From assembly GCA_027489355.1 (NCBI GenBank), contig JAIXZY010000062.1, forward strand, positions 1-45,178: a DNA stretch of 45,178 nt, in the 5' to 3' direction. The notes under the pieces are model-generated. The model made no database searches, was not told the origin of the DNA, and saw nothing but the letters and a program-made list of their open reading frames with translations. Source of the stretch: Paracoccaceae bacterium. Lineage in GTDB: Bacteria > Pseudomonadota > Alphaproteobacteria > Rhodobacterales > Rhodobacteraceae. A program made the translations under genes and the position numbers. Below, one piece after another: positions 8,349 through 15,998 of this stretch (position 1 is its first letter; each line of letters begins with the position of its first letter).

Positions 8349-9695
8349 ATGCTCCGCGACGGCGACGACCTTGAACGCCGGATCGAGAAGCTGGGCCGCA
8401 TCAACGCCGCGCTGATCGAGCGGCTGGACCACTACGACAAGACGCGCGGATCGGCCTGGTCGCTGTTTCAGGCGGCGCTGGCGCTGGAGAAAGAGGTCGC
8501 CGCCCGCAACCGCGACCTGGAGCAGGCACTGGCGGACCTGAGCCAGAAGAACCACGAACTCGCCGCGGCGCGGATGGCAGCCGAGGAGGCGAACCGGTCC
8601 AAGACCCGCTTCCTGCGCGCGGCCAGCCATGACCTGCTGCAACCTCTCAGCGCGGCGCGGCTGTTCCTGTCCACGCTAGCGACGATGGATCTGGGCGAGG
8701 ACCAGTCCGACCTGGTGAAACGGCTGGGCAACGCGTTCGAATCGGTGGAAGAGCTGATCCGCGCGGTGCTGGACATCTCGCGCCTCGATTCGCAGAGGAT
8801 CGAGTTCAACCGCAAGCCGGTCAGCCTGAACGCGCTGTTCGACCGCCTGCGCGACGAATTCGACGCCCCCGCCGCCGCGCGCGGGTTGCGTCTGCGCTTC
8901 GTCCGCAGCTCGCTTGCGGTGGACAGCGACCCGGTCTTCCTGCGCAGGATCGCCCAGAATCTGGTGTCCAACGCCATCAAGTACACCGAAACCGGCGGCG
9001 TGCTGGTGGGCGCGCGCCGCCGTGGCGGGCGGGCCTGGCTTGAGGTGCACGACACCGGCATCGGCATCCCCGCCGAGGACCGCGACCAGATTTTCGCCGA
9101 GTTTCACCGGCTGGAACAGGACCGCCGTGGCGAACCGGGGATGGGACTGGGCCTCTCCATCGTCAAGCGCGCCTGCGCCAAGCTGGGTCATCCGATCACC
9201 CTGGACAGCGAAGCCGGCAGCGGCTCGGTCTTCCGCATCGGGCTGGAGATCGTCGCCCGCAATGCCCCCGCGCGCCGGTCGGGCGTCCGCCCCCGCCCCG
9301 ACCGTGACCGGCTGCGCGGCGTGAACGCCCTGATCGTCGAGGACAACGCCGCCATGCGCCACGGCTATTCCGTGATCCTTCGCGACAGCTGGGGGATGCA
9401 GACGCAGGCGGTCGAGGGCACCGCCGGGGCGAAGGCGGCGCTGGCGCAGACGGGCGGGTTGCCCGACCTGATTCTTGCCGACTACCACCTGGGGGGCAGC
9501 GATACGGGCCTGCGCACGATCACCAGCCTGCGCGAGCTGAGCGGCACCGAAATCCCGGCCATCGTGGTCACGGCCCACCGCAACGCCGCAATGGTCCGCA
9601 GTTGCGCGCGCCACGGCATCCGGGTCCTGGAAAAGCCGATCCGCCCCGATGAACTGCGCGACGCCCTTCTGCGTCTGGTCGGAGACCGCACATGA
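8349..9695 (+). CDS. Soluble hybrid histidine kinase with C-terminal receiver
   Basis: A 448-residue cytoplasmic kinase. There is no signal peptide or membrane segment. Residues about 1-85 are a coiled coil (e.g. ALALEKEVAARNRDLEQALADL). The HisKA helix carries His94 in RAASHDLLQPLS. The ATPase domain shows the N box NLVSNAIKYTETGG, G1 HDTGIGIPAEDR and G2 GMGLGLSIV. A receiver at about 330-448 has Glu-Asp in LIVEDNAAMR, Asp378 in LILADYHLG and Lys in RVLEKPIRP. It follows the FIST gene with no gap and overlaps the next gene by ATGA. A soluble kinase paired with FIST suggests an intracellular signal. Confidence 0.92.
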   Translation: MLRDGDDLERRIEKLGRINAALIERLDHYDKTRGSAWSLFQAALALEKEVAARNRDLEQALADLSQKNHELAAARMAAEEANRSKTRFLRAASHDLLQPLSAARLFLSTLATMDLGEDQSDLVKRLGNAFESVEELIRAVLDISRLDSQRIEFNRKPVSLNALFDRLRDEFDAPAAARGLRLRFVRSSLAVDSDPVFLRRIAQNLVSNAIKYTETGGVLVGARRRGGRAWLEVHDTGIGIPAEDRDQIFAEFHRLEQDRRGEPGMGLGLSIVKRACAKLGHPITLDSEAGSGSVFRIGLEIVARNAPARRSGVRPRPDRDRLRGVNALIVEDNAAMRHGYSVILRDSWGMQTQAVEGTAGAKAALAQTGGLPDLILADYHLGGSDTGLRTITSLRELSGTEIPAIVVTAHRNAAMVRSCARHGIRVLEKPIRPDELRDALLRLVGDRT

Positions 9696-10336
9696 CCCGT
9701 CTGCTTGCCGCCCTGCTTCTTGCGTTCCTCACGCCAGCCCGGGCCGACCCCGTTGTCGACAGCCTGTTCGCCGAAGGAATCTTCGCCGACGTCCCCGCCG
9801 GGGAAGAGCTGCGCTACAGCCACCTCCGCAGCGGACCCGATGCGCCGGACTTCCGTCCGGTAGCGGATGGACGCCTGATCCTTGCCAAGCCGAAATCCGG
9901 CCCGCCGCGCCTGACGCTCACCCTCACCTCCGATGGACGCAGCCAAAGCTTGCCGGATTTCCCGGTCCAGGGCGGCAACCCCGTGTTGCTGGTCTTCCTC
10001 GAATCCGTCTCTCGCAGCATGGCCACGCTGACCGGGGGCAGTCCCTTCTACATCCGCAACCGGATCAAGGACGCCTTGCGCGACGGCGGCGTGGCGGAAC
10101 CAATCGAACAGCCGTTGCTGGATGGCACGATCGCGGCCAAGGCGCTGACCCTTCGTCCGTTCCAGACCGACCCGAACCGCGACCGGATGGGAGAGTTCGC
10201 AGATCTGACGCTGCGCTTCGTGGTGTCGGACACCGCCCCCGGCCGTATCCTCGGCCTCAGCGCCGACACGCCCCGGTCGGGCGGCGGCTATCACGAAAGC
10301 CTCAGCCTGACCGAAATCGGAAAGGATAGCGAATGA
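9692..10336 (+). CDS. Secreted protein of unknown function
   Basis: A 214-residue protein with a clear signal peptide (MTRLLAALLLAFLTPARA). The mature part is rich in beta-strand-like stretches (e.g. LTLTLTSDGRSQSLPDF and NPVLLVFLESV) and has no Cys. I do not recognise the family. The start overlaps the kinase stop as ATGA and the end overlaps the next gene the same way, so it belongs to the regulatory operon. A periplasmic accessory of quinoprotein alcohol oxidation is inferred from context only. Confidence 0.82.
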   Translation: MTRLLAALLLAFLTPARADPVVDSLFAEGIFADVPAGEELRYSHLRSGPDAPDFRPVADGRLILAKPKSGPPRLTLTLTSDGRSQSLPDFPVQGGNPVLLVFLESVSRSMATLTGGSPFYIRNRIKDALRDGGVAEPIEQPLLDGTIAAKALTLRPFQTDPNRDRMGEFADLTLRFVVSDTAPGRILGLSADTPRSGGGYHESLSLTEIGKDSE

Positions 10337-10677
10337 CCCTGGTGCCTGCCGTTGCAGCGGTCCTTCTGACGCTTCTACCGGCCGCGATCCTTGCCCAGCC
10401 GGTGAACGACTATCCGACGCAGGCCCGCGCGGAATACGTGTTCGGCTGCATGGCGGTGAATGGCCAGACCCCCGAGGCACTGCGCCAGTGCTCTTGCGCG
10501 GTGGACGTCATCGCAGCCATCCTGCCCTATGAAGCCTATGTCTCGGCAGAAACCGTGCTGACCATGCGCCAGACCTCTGGCGAACGGTCCACCCTTTTTC
10601 GCGACACGGCGCCCGCCAATGGCTTTGTCGCCGATCTGCGGCGGGCCGAGGCAGAGGCCGAGATCCTCTGCTTCTGA
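10333..10677 (+). CDS. Small secreted Cys-rich protein of unknown function
   Basis: A 114-residue protein with signal peptide MTLVPAVAAVLLTLLPAAILAQP. The mature part has four Cys, in YVFGCMAVNG, QCSCAVDVIA and the C-terminal ILCF, and could form two disulfides. It starts in an ATGA overlap with the upstream secreted protein and is the last gene of the operon. The family is not recognised by me. Confidence 0.8.
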   Translation: MTLVPAVAAVLLTLLPAAILAQPVNDYPTQARAEYVFGCMAVNGQTPEALRQCSCAVDVIAAILPYEAYVSAETVLTMRQTSGERSTLFRDTAPANGFVADLRRAEAEAEILCF

Positions 10678-10695
10678 CCCCCTGCCGATGGTCAG
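10674..10695. terminator. Weak hairpin between convergent genes
   Basis: CTGACC and GGTCAG form a 6-bp stem with a 10-base loop spanning the two convergent stop codons. There is no T-run, so it is at best a weak bidirectional terminator. Confidence 0.25.
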
Positions 10696-10850
10696 CGCAC
10701 CTGCGCCATGCCGCCCTTGACGAAGACCGGGACCCGCGTGACGGCGGCAGTCTGGTAGCCGCCGCGCAGCGAATCCAACCGCCGGAGCGCACGGTCATCC
10801 GAGGAAAGCTTCCAGCCCAACCACTCAATGAACATCCGGCGGCGAAACAT
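10692..10850 (-). CDS. Small basic protein, 52 residues, unknown
   Basis: This small leftward gene reads MFRRRMFIEWLGWKLSSDDR at its start and ends GGMAQVR. It has a good ribosome site (AAGGGAGAG, 4 bases before the ATG). The protein is basic with a Trp/aromatic N-terminal third and no signal peptide. It is convergent with the secreted Cys-rich gene, 14 bases away. It is not PqqA (no Glu-x3-Tyr motif). A clean start signal and a sensible composition argue that it is real, but without comparison to relatives this stays tentative. Confidence 0.5.
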   Translation of the reverse strand: MFRRRMFIEWLGWKLSSDDRALRRLDSLRGGYQTAAVTRVPVFVKGGMAQVR

Positions 10851-11372
10851 CGTTCTCTCCCTTCTGGATCACTTCTTCCGTTAACACTCCCGTTAAAGTT
10901 GCGCGCAATCAGGGGCAGGAGAAGGTCAAGCAAAGGAAATGCTGTGGCGAGAAAGTGGAGTGATCCCGCAGCGTGGACGATGCCGTCCGGAATGCAGCGT
11001 TGTTCCTTTGTCTGCGCCGGAATGCAGCTTGATCCGGCATGGACCAGCCGCTCTGTAGGGGGCTGCCAGAGCAGGCAGTTGACGGGCAGAGATGTGTCCG
11101 GACCGATTCGGCTGGAAGATTATGTATCCGCATCAGGATCTTGACGGCTTCGTCCCATGAAATTGCGCCAGTACCCGGCACAGAAAGGCAATAGCCCCGC
11201 AGGTTGCTGACGGGCGGGCATCCCGGGCTGCTTGTCCTGAACCGGCTTGTGGTTCCCGAAAGAGGGTCTCGCAGCCCTCATGGGTGAAGGGGGTCCTCAG
11301 CCGCAGAACATCGCGACCTTGCAGCCGGCCGGGCTGCGCCGGCTTGACTTGGCAAAGGGCACCGGACTAACA
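10851..11372. other. Gene-free stretch with short direct repeats, possible mobile-element remnant
   Basis: About 520 bases without a convincing gene: the short open frames here have no ribosome site and no recognisable product. The stretch holds two exact copies of a 12-mer (10987 and 11017) and marks the change from the quinoprotein cluster to the catabolic island. It may be a decayed insertion-sequence end, but no transposase piece was recognised. Confidence 0.4.
10987..11045. repeat. Direct repeat CCGGAATGCAGC, 30-bp period
   Basis: CCGGAATGCAGC occurs at 10987-10998 and again at 11017-11028. A degraded third copy (CCGGCATGGACC, 9 of 12) begins at 11034. Repeated 10-20-bp motifs near the ends are typical of IS21-family elements, but no terminal dinucleotides or partner end were identified. 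Confidence 0.5.
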
Positions 11373-11373
11373 A
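11344..11373 (+). promoter_or_regulatory. Candidate sigma-70 promoter of the oxidoreductase operon
   Basis: TTGACT (11344-11349), an 18-base spacer and TAACAA (11368-11373). The ATAC-N6-GTAT site at 11373-11386 follows directly, about where transcription would begin. Confidence 0.35.
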
Positions 11374-11386
11374 TACCCTTGAGTAT
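11373..11386. promoter_or_regulatory. Island operator ATAC-N6-GTAT, site A
   Basis: ATACCCTTGAGTAT, an inverted repeat of ATAC/GTAT with a 6-base centre, lies 45 bases before the oxidoreductase start. It is one of four similar sites in the island (23563, 24413 and 33308). Overlap with the expected transcription start suggests repression. Confidence 0.5.
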
Positions 11387-11430
11387 CTAAATTTGCCTAC
11401 TCAGTTTTCTCGATCTTGACGGAGGCCGGC

Positions 11431-12543
11431 TTGAAAACCGCAGCGACAGAACTTTTCGGCATCGAAGCGCCTATCTTTGCCTTCAGCCACTGCCGGGATG
11501 TCGTGGTGGCCACGTCCAAGGCCGGCGGCTTTGGCGTGCTTGGCGCCGCCTGGATGACGCCCGAGCACCTTGAGCAGGAACTGAAGTGGATCGACGACCA
11601 CATCGGCGGGCTGCCGTATGGCGTCGACATGGTGTTCTCGTCGACCTCGACGACGGTCGAGTTCGACAAAAGCCCCCGCGAACTGCTGCCGGCGGAAAAC
11701 GTGGCCTTCATCAACGGCCTGCTCGACGCCGATGGCGTTGCGCCTTTGCCCGAAGACGAAGTCCAGGGCTGGTATGCCGATTATGCCCGCAACCTCAGCT
11801 TCAGCCCGGCCACAAGCGAGGCCCTTCTGGACGTGGCCCTTGCCCATCCGATCAGGTTCGTGGTCAGCGCCCTGGGCATCGCCCCGCCACACGTCATCCA
11901 GCGGGTGCATGATCGCGGCATCAAGTTCGGCGCGCTGGTCGGCAGTGCGAAGCAGGCAAGAAAGCAGGTCGAAGCCGGCGTCGATGTGATCATCGCCCAG
12001 GGCAGCGAGGCCGGTGGGCACACCGGTCAGGTGACCTCGATGGTGCTTTGGCCCGAAATCGTTGACGCCGTTGCGCCGGTTCCGGTTCTGGCGGCGGGCG
12101 GTATCGGCCGGGGGCGCCAGATGGCCGCGGCACTCGCCCTCGGGGCCGAAGGCGTCTGGTGCGGGTCGATCTGGCTTGGCACGGTCGAAAGCGAACTGAC
12201 GCCGGACATGCGCGAGGTTCTTTACTCGGCCACCCCCGAGGATGCCATCATCACGCTTGGCTACACGGGCAAGCCCTGCCGCGCGATCCGCAGCAAGTAT
12301 ACCGAAGCCTGGGATCGGCCGGATGCACCGAAACCGCTGAAACAGGTGCCGCTGCAATCGATCCTGTCCGGCGAACCCTTCCGCAGGGTTGAACGCGCCC
12401 GCCGCAAGGACTGGATGACCTATGCGGCAGGCCAGATCGTCGGGCTCGTGAATGAACCGACGTCGGTGAAGAACGTCATTTACGACATGGTCATGGAATA
12501 TGCCGAGACCGTCGACCGCGTCACCCGGATGGTTGAGGAGTGA
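11431..12543 (+). CDS. FMN-dependent nitronate monooxygenase/NPD-family oxidoreductase
   Basis: A 370-residue TIM-barrel flavoprotein of the 2-nitropropane dioxygenase family. Phosphate-binding motifs for FMN are GSEAGGHTGQV (about residue 190) and AAGGIGRGRQMAAALALGA (about 220). The TTG at 11431 is preferred because GGAGG stands 5 bases before it; another TTG 15 bases upstream is possible. Family members oxidise alkyl nitronates or act as other flavin oxidoreductases, so the name does not fix the reaction. The stop overlaps the start region of the next gene. Coupling with an opine-oxidase-like pair suggests a joint amine or nitro oxidation role. Confidence 0.85.
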   Translation: MKTAATELFGIEAPIFAFSHCRDVVVATSKAGGFGVLGAAWMTPEHLEQELKWIDDHIGGLPYGVDMVFSSTSTTVEFDKSPRELLPAENVAFINGLLDADGVAPLPEDEVQGWYADYARNLSFSPATSEALLDVALAHPIRFVVSALGIAPPHVIQRVHDRGIKFGALVGSAKQARKQVEAGVDVIIAQGSEAGGHTGQVTSMVLWPEIVDAVAPVPVLAAGGIGRGRQMAAALALGAEGVWCGSIWLGTVESELTPDMREVLYSATPEDAIITLGYTGKPCRAIRSKYTEAWDRPDAPKPLKQVPLQSILSGEPFRRVERARRKDWMTYAAGQIVGLVNEPTSVKNVIYDMVMEYAETVDRVTRMVEE

Positions 12544-12548
12544 CGCCG

Positions 12549-14027
12549 GTGGTGCAGCCCTTGCGGATCACGGTTGTCGGGGCGAGCGGTCAGGGCTGCG
12601 AGTTCGCGCTGAAGGCGCAGGCCGCAGGGCATTACGTGACGCTGATCGACGAACATCCGCAGACCATGGCGCAAATGTCCTTTGACGCGCCTTGGTTCTA
12701 TGGCGCCGCACTGCCCGGTGCCCTTGCGAACGTCAATGCAATCTCCCAGGTCGTCCTGGAGGCCAATCCCCAGATCTTTGCCTGCTTCGAGGCGGGCATC
12801 GACGTGCGTGTCGGCACCGTCGCCTGGGGCGTGTTCCAGAATGGGCCGAACAACAGCCATGTCGGCACCTCCAAGGTCGGGATCGTCAGCGCCGAGGGCA
12901 ATGCGCTGATCGAGCACGACGTCCTGGTGCTTGCCACCGGGACGCGGGACTTTGTTCCGTCCTTCAAGGGGTCGGACCTGCCGGGGGTTCTGGCCGTCAA
13001 GGCCGGGATGGCCTTTCTTGACCTTTATCAATGCTATGAGGGCGAGGAAACGCTGGTGCTGGGAACCTCGGCCCGCGCGGTGGAATTTGCCGAGCGCGCC
13101 CTCGCCCGCGGCGTCAGGATCGTCGGGATGGTCGAGCCCGGAGCAGACTTCGCGGCAGGTCCGGCGGCGCAGGAACGCATTCGGGCGCTTAGGATTCCGC
13201 TGCATTTCGGCACCGCGATTGTCGCCGCCAAGGGAACGACAGCCGTCACCGGGGCGCGCCTACGTCCGGTTGCCGGCGGGGTAGATGTCACGGTTGCCTG
13301 CGACACGATCTGCGCTGCCATCGGCGTGCTGCCGAATGTCGAGCTTCCCGCGGCGATGGGCTGCAAGATGTGGTTCGCAGACCCCGTCGGCTCCTGGCTG
13401 CCCGAGGTAGACGGGGCCGGGCGCACCAATCTGCCGAACGTTTTCTGGCTGTCCGGCTTTGCGCCCGAAGGCGGTGATGCGGCGGCCACTCTGGCGGCGA
13501 TCGAGGGGCGCGCGACGACCGGCACACGGCGGTCTGCCGCGCCCGGCGCCGTCGAACAAGGCAGCTATCTGCGCCGCTGGGTTCAGGCGCTTGTCGAAAC
13601 GGGTGGCGGGTCGGTCATCCTGTGCAAATGCGAATCCGTGACGCGCGACGCGCTGCTTGACCTTGCTCCGCCGTCCTATCTTGCGGGCAACCTGCGCCTG
13701 CCGCAGTCGCCGGTGACAGGCCCGGGGCCGGGGCCACGCGTCCATCAGGACCAGTTGAAGCGGATGACCCGTGTCGGCATGGGACACTGTCAGGGACGCC
13801 GCTGCCGCGACGAGGCGGCGCTGCTGCTGGCGTTGCGCTTCGGCATCGGTCTCGAAGAGATCAAGCCCGGCAGCTATCGCTTCCCGGTGCGGCCCGTCGA
13901 TCTGAGCCTGATCGCGGCCGAGGATGACACCCCGGACACGCGCGACAAGTGGTCATACTGGCTGCATGCACCAGAACCGCCAGCGGCCGAAACCGCATCG
14001 GCGCAACATCAGGAACAGGACATCTGA
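12549..14027 (+). CDS. Opine oxidase/HcnB-like alpha subunit with C-terminal BFD-type [2Fe-2S] domain
   Basis: A roughly 490-residue NAD(P)/FAD-fold protein resembling HcnB, octopine/nopaline oxidase alpha and D-hydroxyproline dehydrogenase alpha subunits. A C-terminal BFD-like domain has Cys359-Lys-Cys361 and Cys414-x4-Cys419 (GHCQGRRC), a likely [2Fe-2S] site. Unusually, both nucleotide-binding loops are altered: VVGASGQG near the N-terminus and VLGTSARA in the middle, each with Ser where the GxGxxG motif has its second Gly. GTG codons at 12540, 12549 and 12552 are all possible starts; 12549 gives the best spacing to GAGGAG. The stop overlaps the beta subunit start as TGATG. Confidence 0.82.
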   Translation: MVQPLRITVVGASGQGCEFALKAQAAGHYVTLIDEHPQTMAQMSFDAPWFYGAALPGALANVNAISQVVLEANPQIFACFEAGIDVRVGTVAWGVFQNGPNNSHVGTSKVGIVSAEGNALIEHDVLVLATGTRDFVPSFKGSDLPGVLAVKAGMAFLDLYQCYEGEETLVLGTSARAVEFAERALARGVRIVGMVEPGADFAAGPAAQERIRALRIPLHFGTAIVAAKGTTAVTGARLRPVAGGVDVTVACDTICAAIGVLPNVELPAAMGCKMWFADPVGSWLPEVDGAGRTNLPNVFWLSGFAPEGGDAAATLAAIEGRATTGTRRSAAPGAVEQGSYLRRWVQALVETGGGSVILCKCESVTRDALLDLAPPSYLAGNLRLPQSPVTGPGPGPRVHQDQLKRMTRVGMGHCQGRRCRDEAALLLALRFGIGLEEIKPGSYRFPVRPVDLSLIAAEDDTPDTRDKWSYWLHAPEPPAAETASAQHQEQDI

Positions 14028-15187
14028 TGGAAAGCTTTGACCTCATCGTCGTCGGTGCGGGGATCGTCGGGTTGTCGACCACCTGGCGCGCCCGCAAGGC
14101 GGGGGCACGGGTTCTGGTTCTTGACAAGGGTCCGACGGCCTATGAGGCGTCATCCCGTGCCACAGGTTTCCTCAGCCTGCGCGGCGAGACGCCGGACGAA
14201 TCCCGGCTTGCCCAGGTGGCCGAAAAGCTGTGGGACACCCTTGACGACGATCTGGGCTATCCGACGGAGTGGACGCAGAAAGGTCGGCTCTGGGCTGCGG
14301 TCACCCCGCGCGAACATGAAGAGCTGAAGCAGTCTTACCTCGGCTTCCAGAAGACGGGCATCCCCTTTGAACTCATCGATGGTCAGGCCTGCCGCGACCT
14401 TGTTCCCGCGCTGTCGCCCGAAACGCTGGGCGGCATTTACACCTCGCGCGCCGGGCATGCCAATCCGCAGCGCACATCGCATGCATTCGCCTGGGCCTTC
14501 CGCGATCTGGGGGGCGAGATCCGCGAATATGCGCCGGTCCTCGAAATCCTGACCGAAAGCGGCAAAGTGAAAGGCGTGCGCACGGCACAAGGCGAAATCC
14601 ATGCGGGGGCGATGGTTCTATCGGCTGCGGCGCACAACGCGGCCCTGCTGGCGCCGCTCGGGATCGACTTCCCGGTGGCGCCGGTCCGGCTTGAAGCCTT
14701 CGTCACCGCCCCCCTGCCCCCGCTGTTCGATCAGGCCATCGTCGCCCACGGCCTTGCCATCCGGCAAACCCTGCGCGGCAACATCCATGTGAACGGCGGC
14801 CCGCATGAGTGGCTGGACGCCGGCACGGCGAACGACATGCCAAAACCCACGACCCCCATCGTGCGCAACATCGCGCGGCGCTTGTTCGAGGTGTTCCCCT
14901 CCCTGCGCAATGCGCAGATGCTGCGGTCCTGGGCGGGGATCATTGATGTGACGCCCGACCAGATCACCACCATTCACCCCTTCGACACGCCCGCGGGCCT
15001 GATCGCCTGCGCCTCGGCGGGGCACGGCTTTGGCATGTCGCCCGCGCTTGGACTGGCGCTGTCAGACCTTGCGCTGAACGGCCAGACCGATCTGCCGATC
15101 ACGGATCTGACGCTTGCACGTTTTGCCGCGCTTCCGAAGGACTGGCGCCGGGTCTGGAATTGGCAACCCGGCAGCTACAACACCTGA
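14027..15187 (+). CDS. FAD-dependent amine/opine dehydrogenase beta subunit (DAO family, HcnC/OoxB-like)
   Basis: A 386-residue flavoprotein of the D-amino-acid oxidase family. The N-terminal FAD motif is intact (LIVVGAGIVGLSTTWRARKAG, residues about 6-26), followed by the ribose-binding acidic end (VLVLDKG). The C-terminal part has SAGHGFGMSPALGLALSDL. It overlaps the alpha subunit by two bases. In octopine oxidases, HCN synthase and hydroxyproline dehydrogenases this subunit oxidises the C-N bond. The substrate here is unknown, but a secondary amine or D-amino acid is likely. Confidence 0.88.
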   Translation: MESFDLIVVGAGIVGLSTTWRARKAGARVLVLDKGPTAYEASSRATGFLSLRGETPDESRLAQVAEKLWDTLDDDLGYPTEWTQKGRLWAAVTPREHEELKQSYLGFQKTGIPFELIDGQACRDLVPALSPETLGGIYTSRAGHANPQRTSHAFAWAFRDLGGEIREYAPVLEILTESGKVKGVRTAQGEIHAGAMVLSAAAHNAALLAPLGIDFPVAPVRLEAFVTAPLPPLFDQAIVAHGLAIRQTLRGNIHVNGGPHEWLDAGTANDMPKPTTPIVRNIARRLFEVFPSLRNAQMLRSWAGIIDVTPDQITTIHPFDTPAGLIACASAGHGFGMSPALGLALSDLALNGQTDLPITDLTLARFAALPKDWRRVWNWQPGSYNT

Positions 15188-15205
15188 CCCGAGGACGGCT
15201 TTCAA

Positions 15206-15988
15206 ATGCGCAAGATCAACTTCATCAACCCTTTCGGCTCGACCGCGTATGACGACATCATCCGCAAGACCTTGTCGCATTACTGCGCGGAAGGCACGCA
15301 GATGGATGTCACGCATCTGTCCAACTGCCCGCCTGACATCGATTTCTTCTATTCCAAGCACATGATCGAGCAGTCGCTGTATGAAGAGGTCATGCTGTCG
15401 GAAGAGGCGGGTTATGACGCGGTGATCGTCGGCTGCCTCTACGATCCCGGGGTGCGCGTCGCGCGCGAACTTGTCGACATTCCGGTGATCGGCCCGCTGG
15501 AAGCCTCGTTCCAGATGGCGGCCAACTTTGGTCACTCGACAATGGTTCTGACCGACCACCGCAAGGCCGTTCCCTATATCTATGATCAGGCGCGGCTCAA
15601 TTCCCAGGGTGCGACGATGCGCGGGGTCGATGCGATCGACTGGTATGTCAAGGACATGATCCAGGATCGGTCCGCAGTGGCGCGCGATGTCGTGGCGCGA
15701 TCGCAGAAGGCGGCGGCAAAGTTCGGGGCGGAAACCGTGATCATGGGCTGCACGATCATTGCGGCGATCTATCAGGAATATCTGATGGAGGGTGGCACGC
15801 CATCGCCCGTGCCGATCCTGAACCCCAATCTGCTGGCCCTGAAGATGGCAGAGGGGCTGGCCGACCTGCACCGTAACGGCGGTTACTTCCTGGCACGCAG
15901 CGGTTTCTACATGAAGCCCACCGGCCATTTCGAAAGCGAATTCCGCCGCGCGCGCAAGACCTGGAACGACACCAAGCCGATCTTCTGA
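15206..15988 (+). CDS. Asp/Glu/hydantoin racemase-family protein (HyuE-like), copy 1
   Basis: A 260-residue cytoplasmic enzyme of the Asp/Glu racemase superfamily. It keeps both catalytic Cys: Cys77 in VGCLYDPG and Cys182 in MGCTIIAA, matching the Cys76/Cys181 pair known for hydantoin racemase. The phosphate/carboxylate loop INPFGSTAYDD lies at the N-terminus. It follows the dehydrogenase beta subunit by 18 bases and so probably belongs to the same operon. About half its residues are identical to those of the protein at 33371-34174. The superfamily also includes maleate isomerase and arylmalonate decarboxylase, so racemase is a family name only. Confidence 0.87.
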   Translation: MRKINFINPFGSTAYDDIIRKTLSHYCAEGTQMDVTHLSNCPPDIDFFYSKHMIEQSLYEEVMLSEEAGYDAVIVGCLYDPGVRVARELVDIPVIGPLEASFQMAANFGHSTMVLTDHRKAVPYIYDQARLNSQGATMRGVDAIDWYVKDMIQDRSAVARDVVARSQKAAAKFGAETVIMGCTIIAAIYQEYLMEGGTPSPVPILNPNLLALKMAEGLADLHRNGGYFLARSGFYMKPTGHFESEFRRARKTWNDTKPIF

Positions 15989-15998
15989 CGATCAGAAG
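15982..15998. terminator. Short palindrome across convergent stop codons
   Basis: CTTCTGA-CGA-TCAGAAG is a perfect 7-bp inverted repeat with a 3-base loop. It contains the TGA of the racemase and the TGA of the convergent regulator. It has no T-run and is at most a weak bidirectional terminator. Confidence 0.3.

Noticed and set aside
10692-10850. The small leftward gene as PqqA
   Set aside because: It lacks the Glu and Tyr residues that are joined in PQQ synthesis and is twice the usual length.
10899-11181. Two overlapping frames of 81 and 90 codons in the gene-free stretch
   Set aside because: No ribosome site, no recognisable motif, and they overlap each other on opposite strands.
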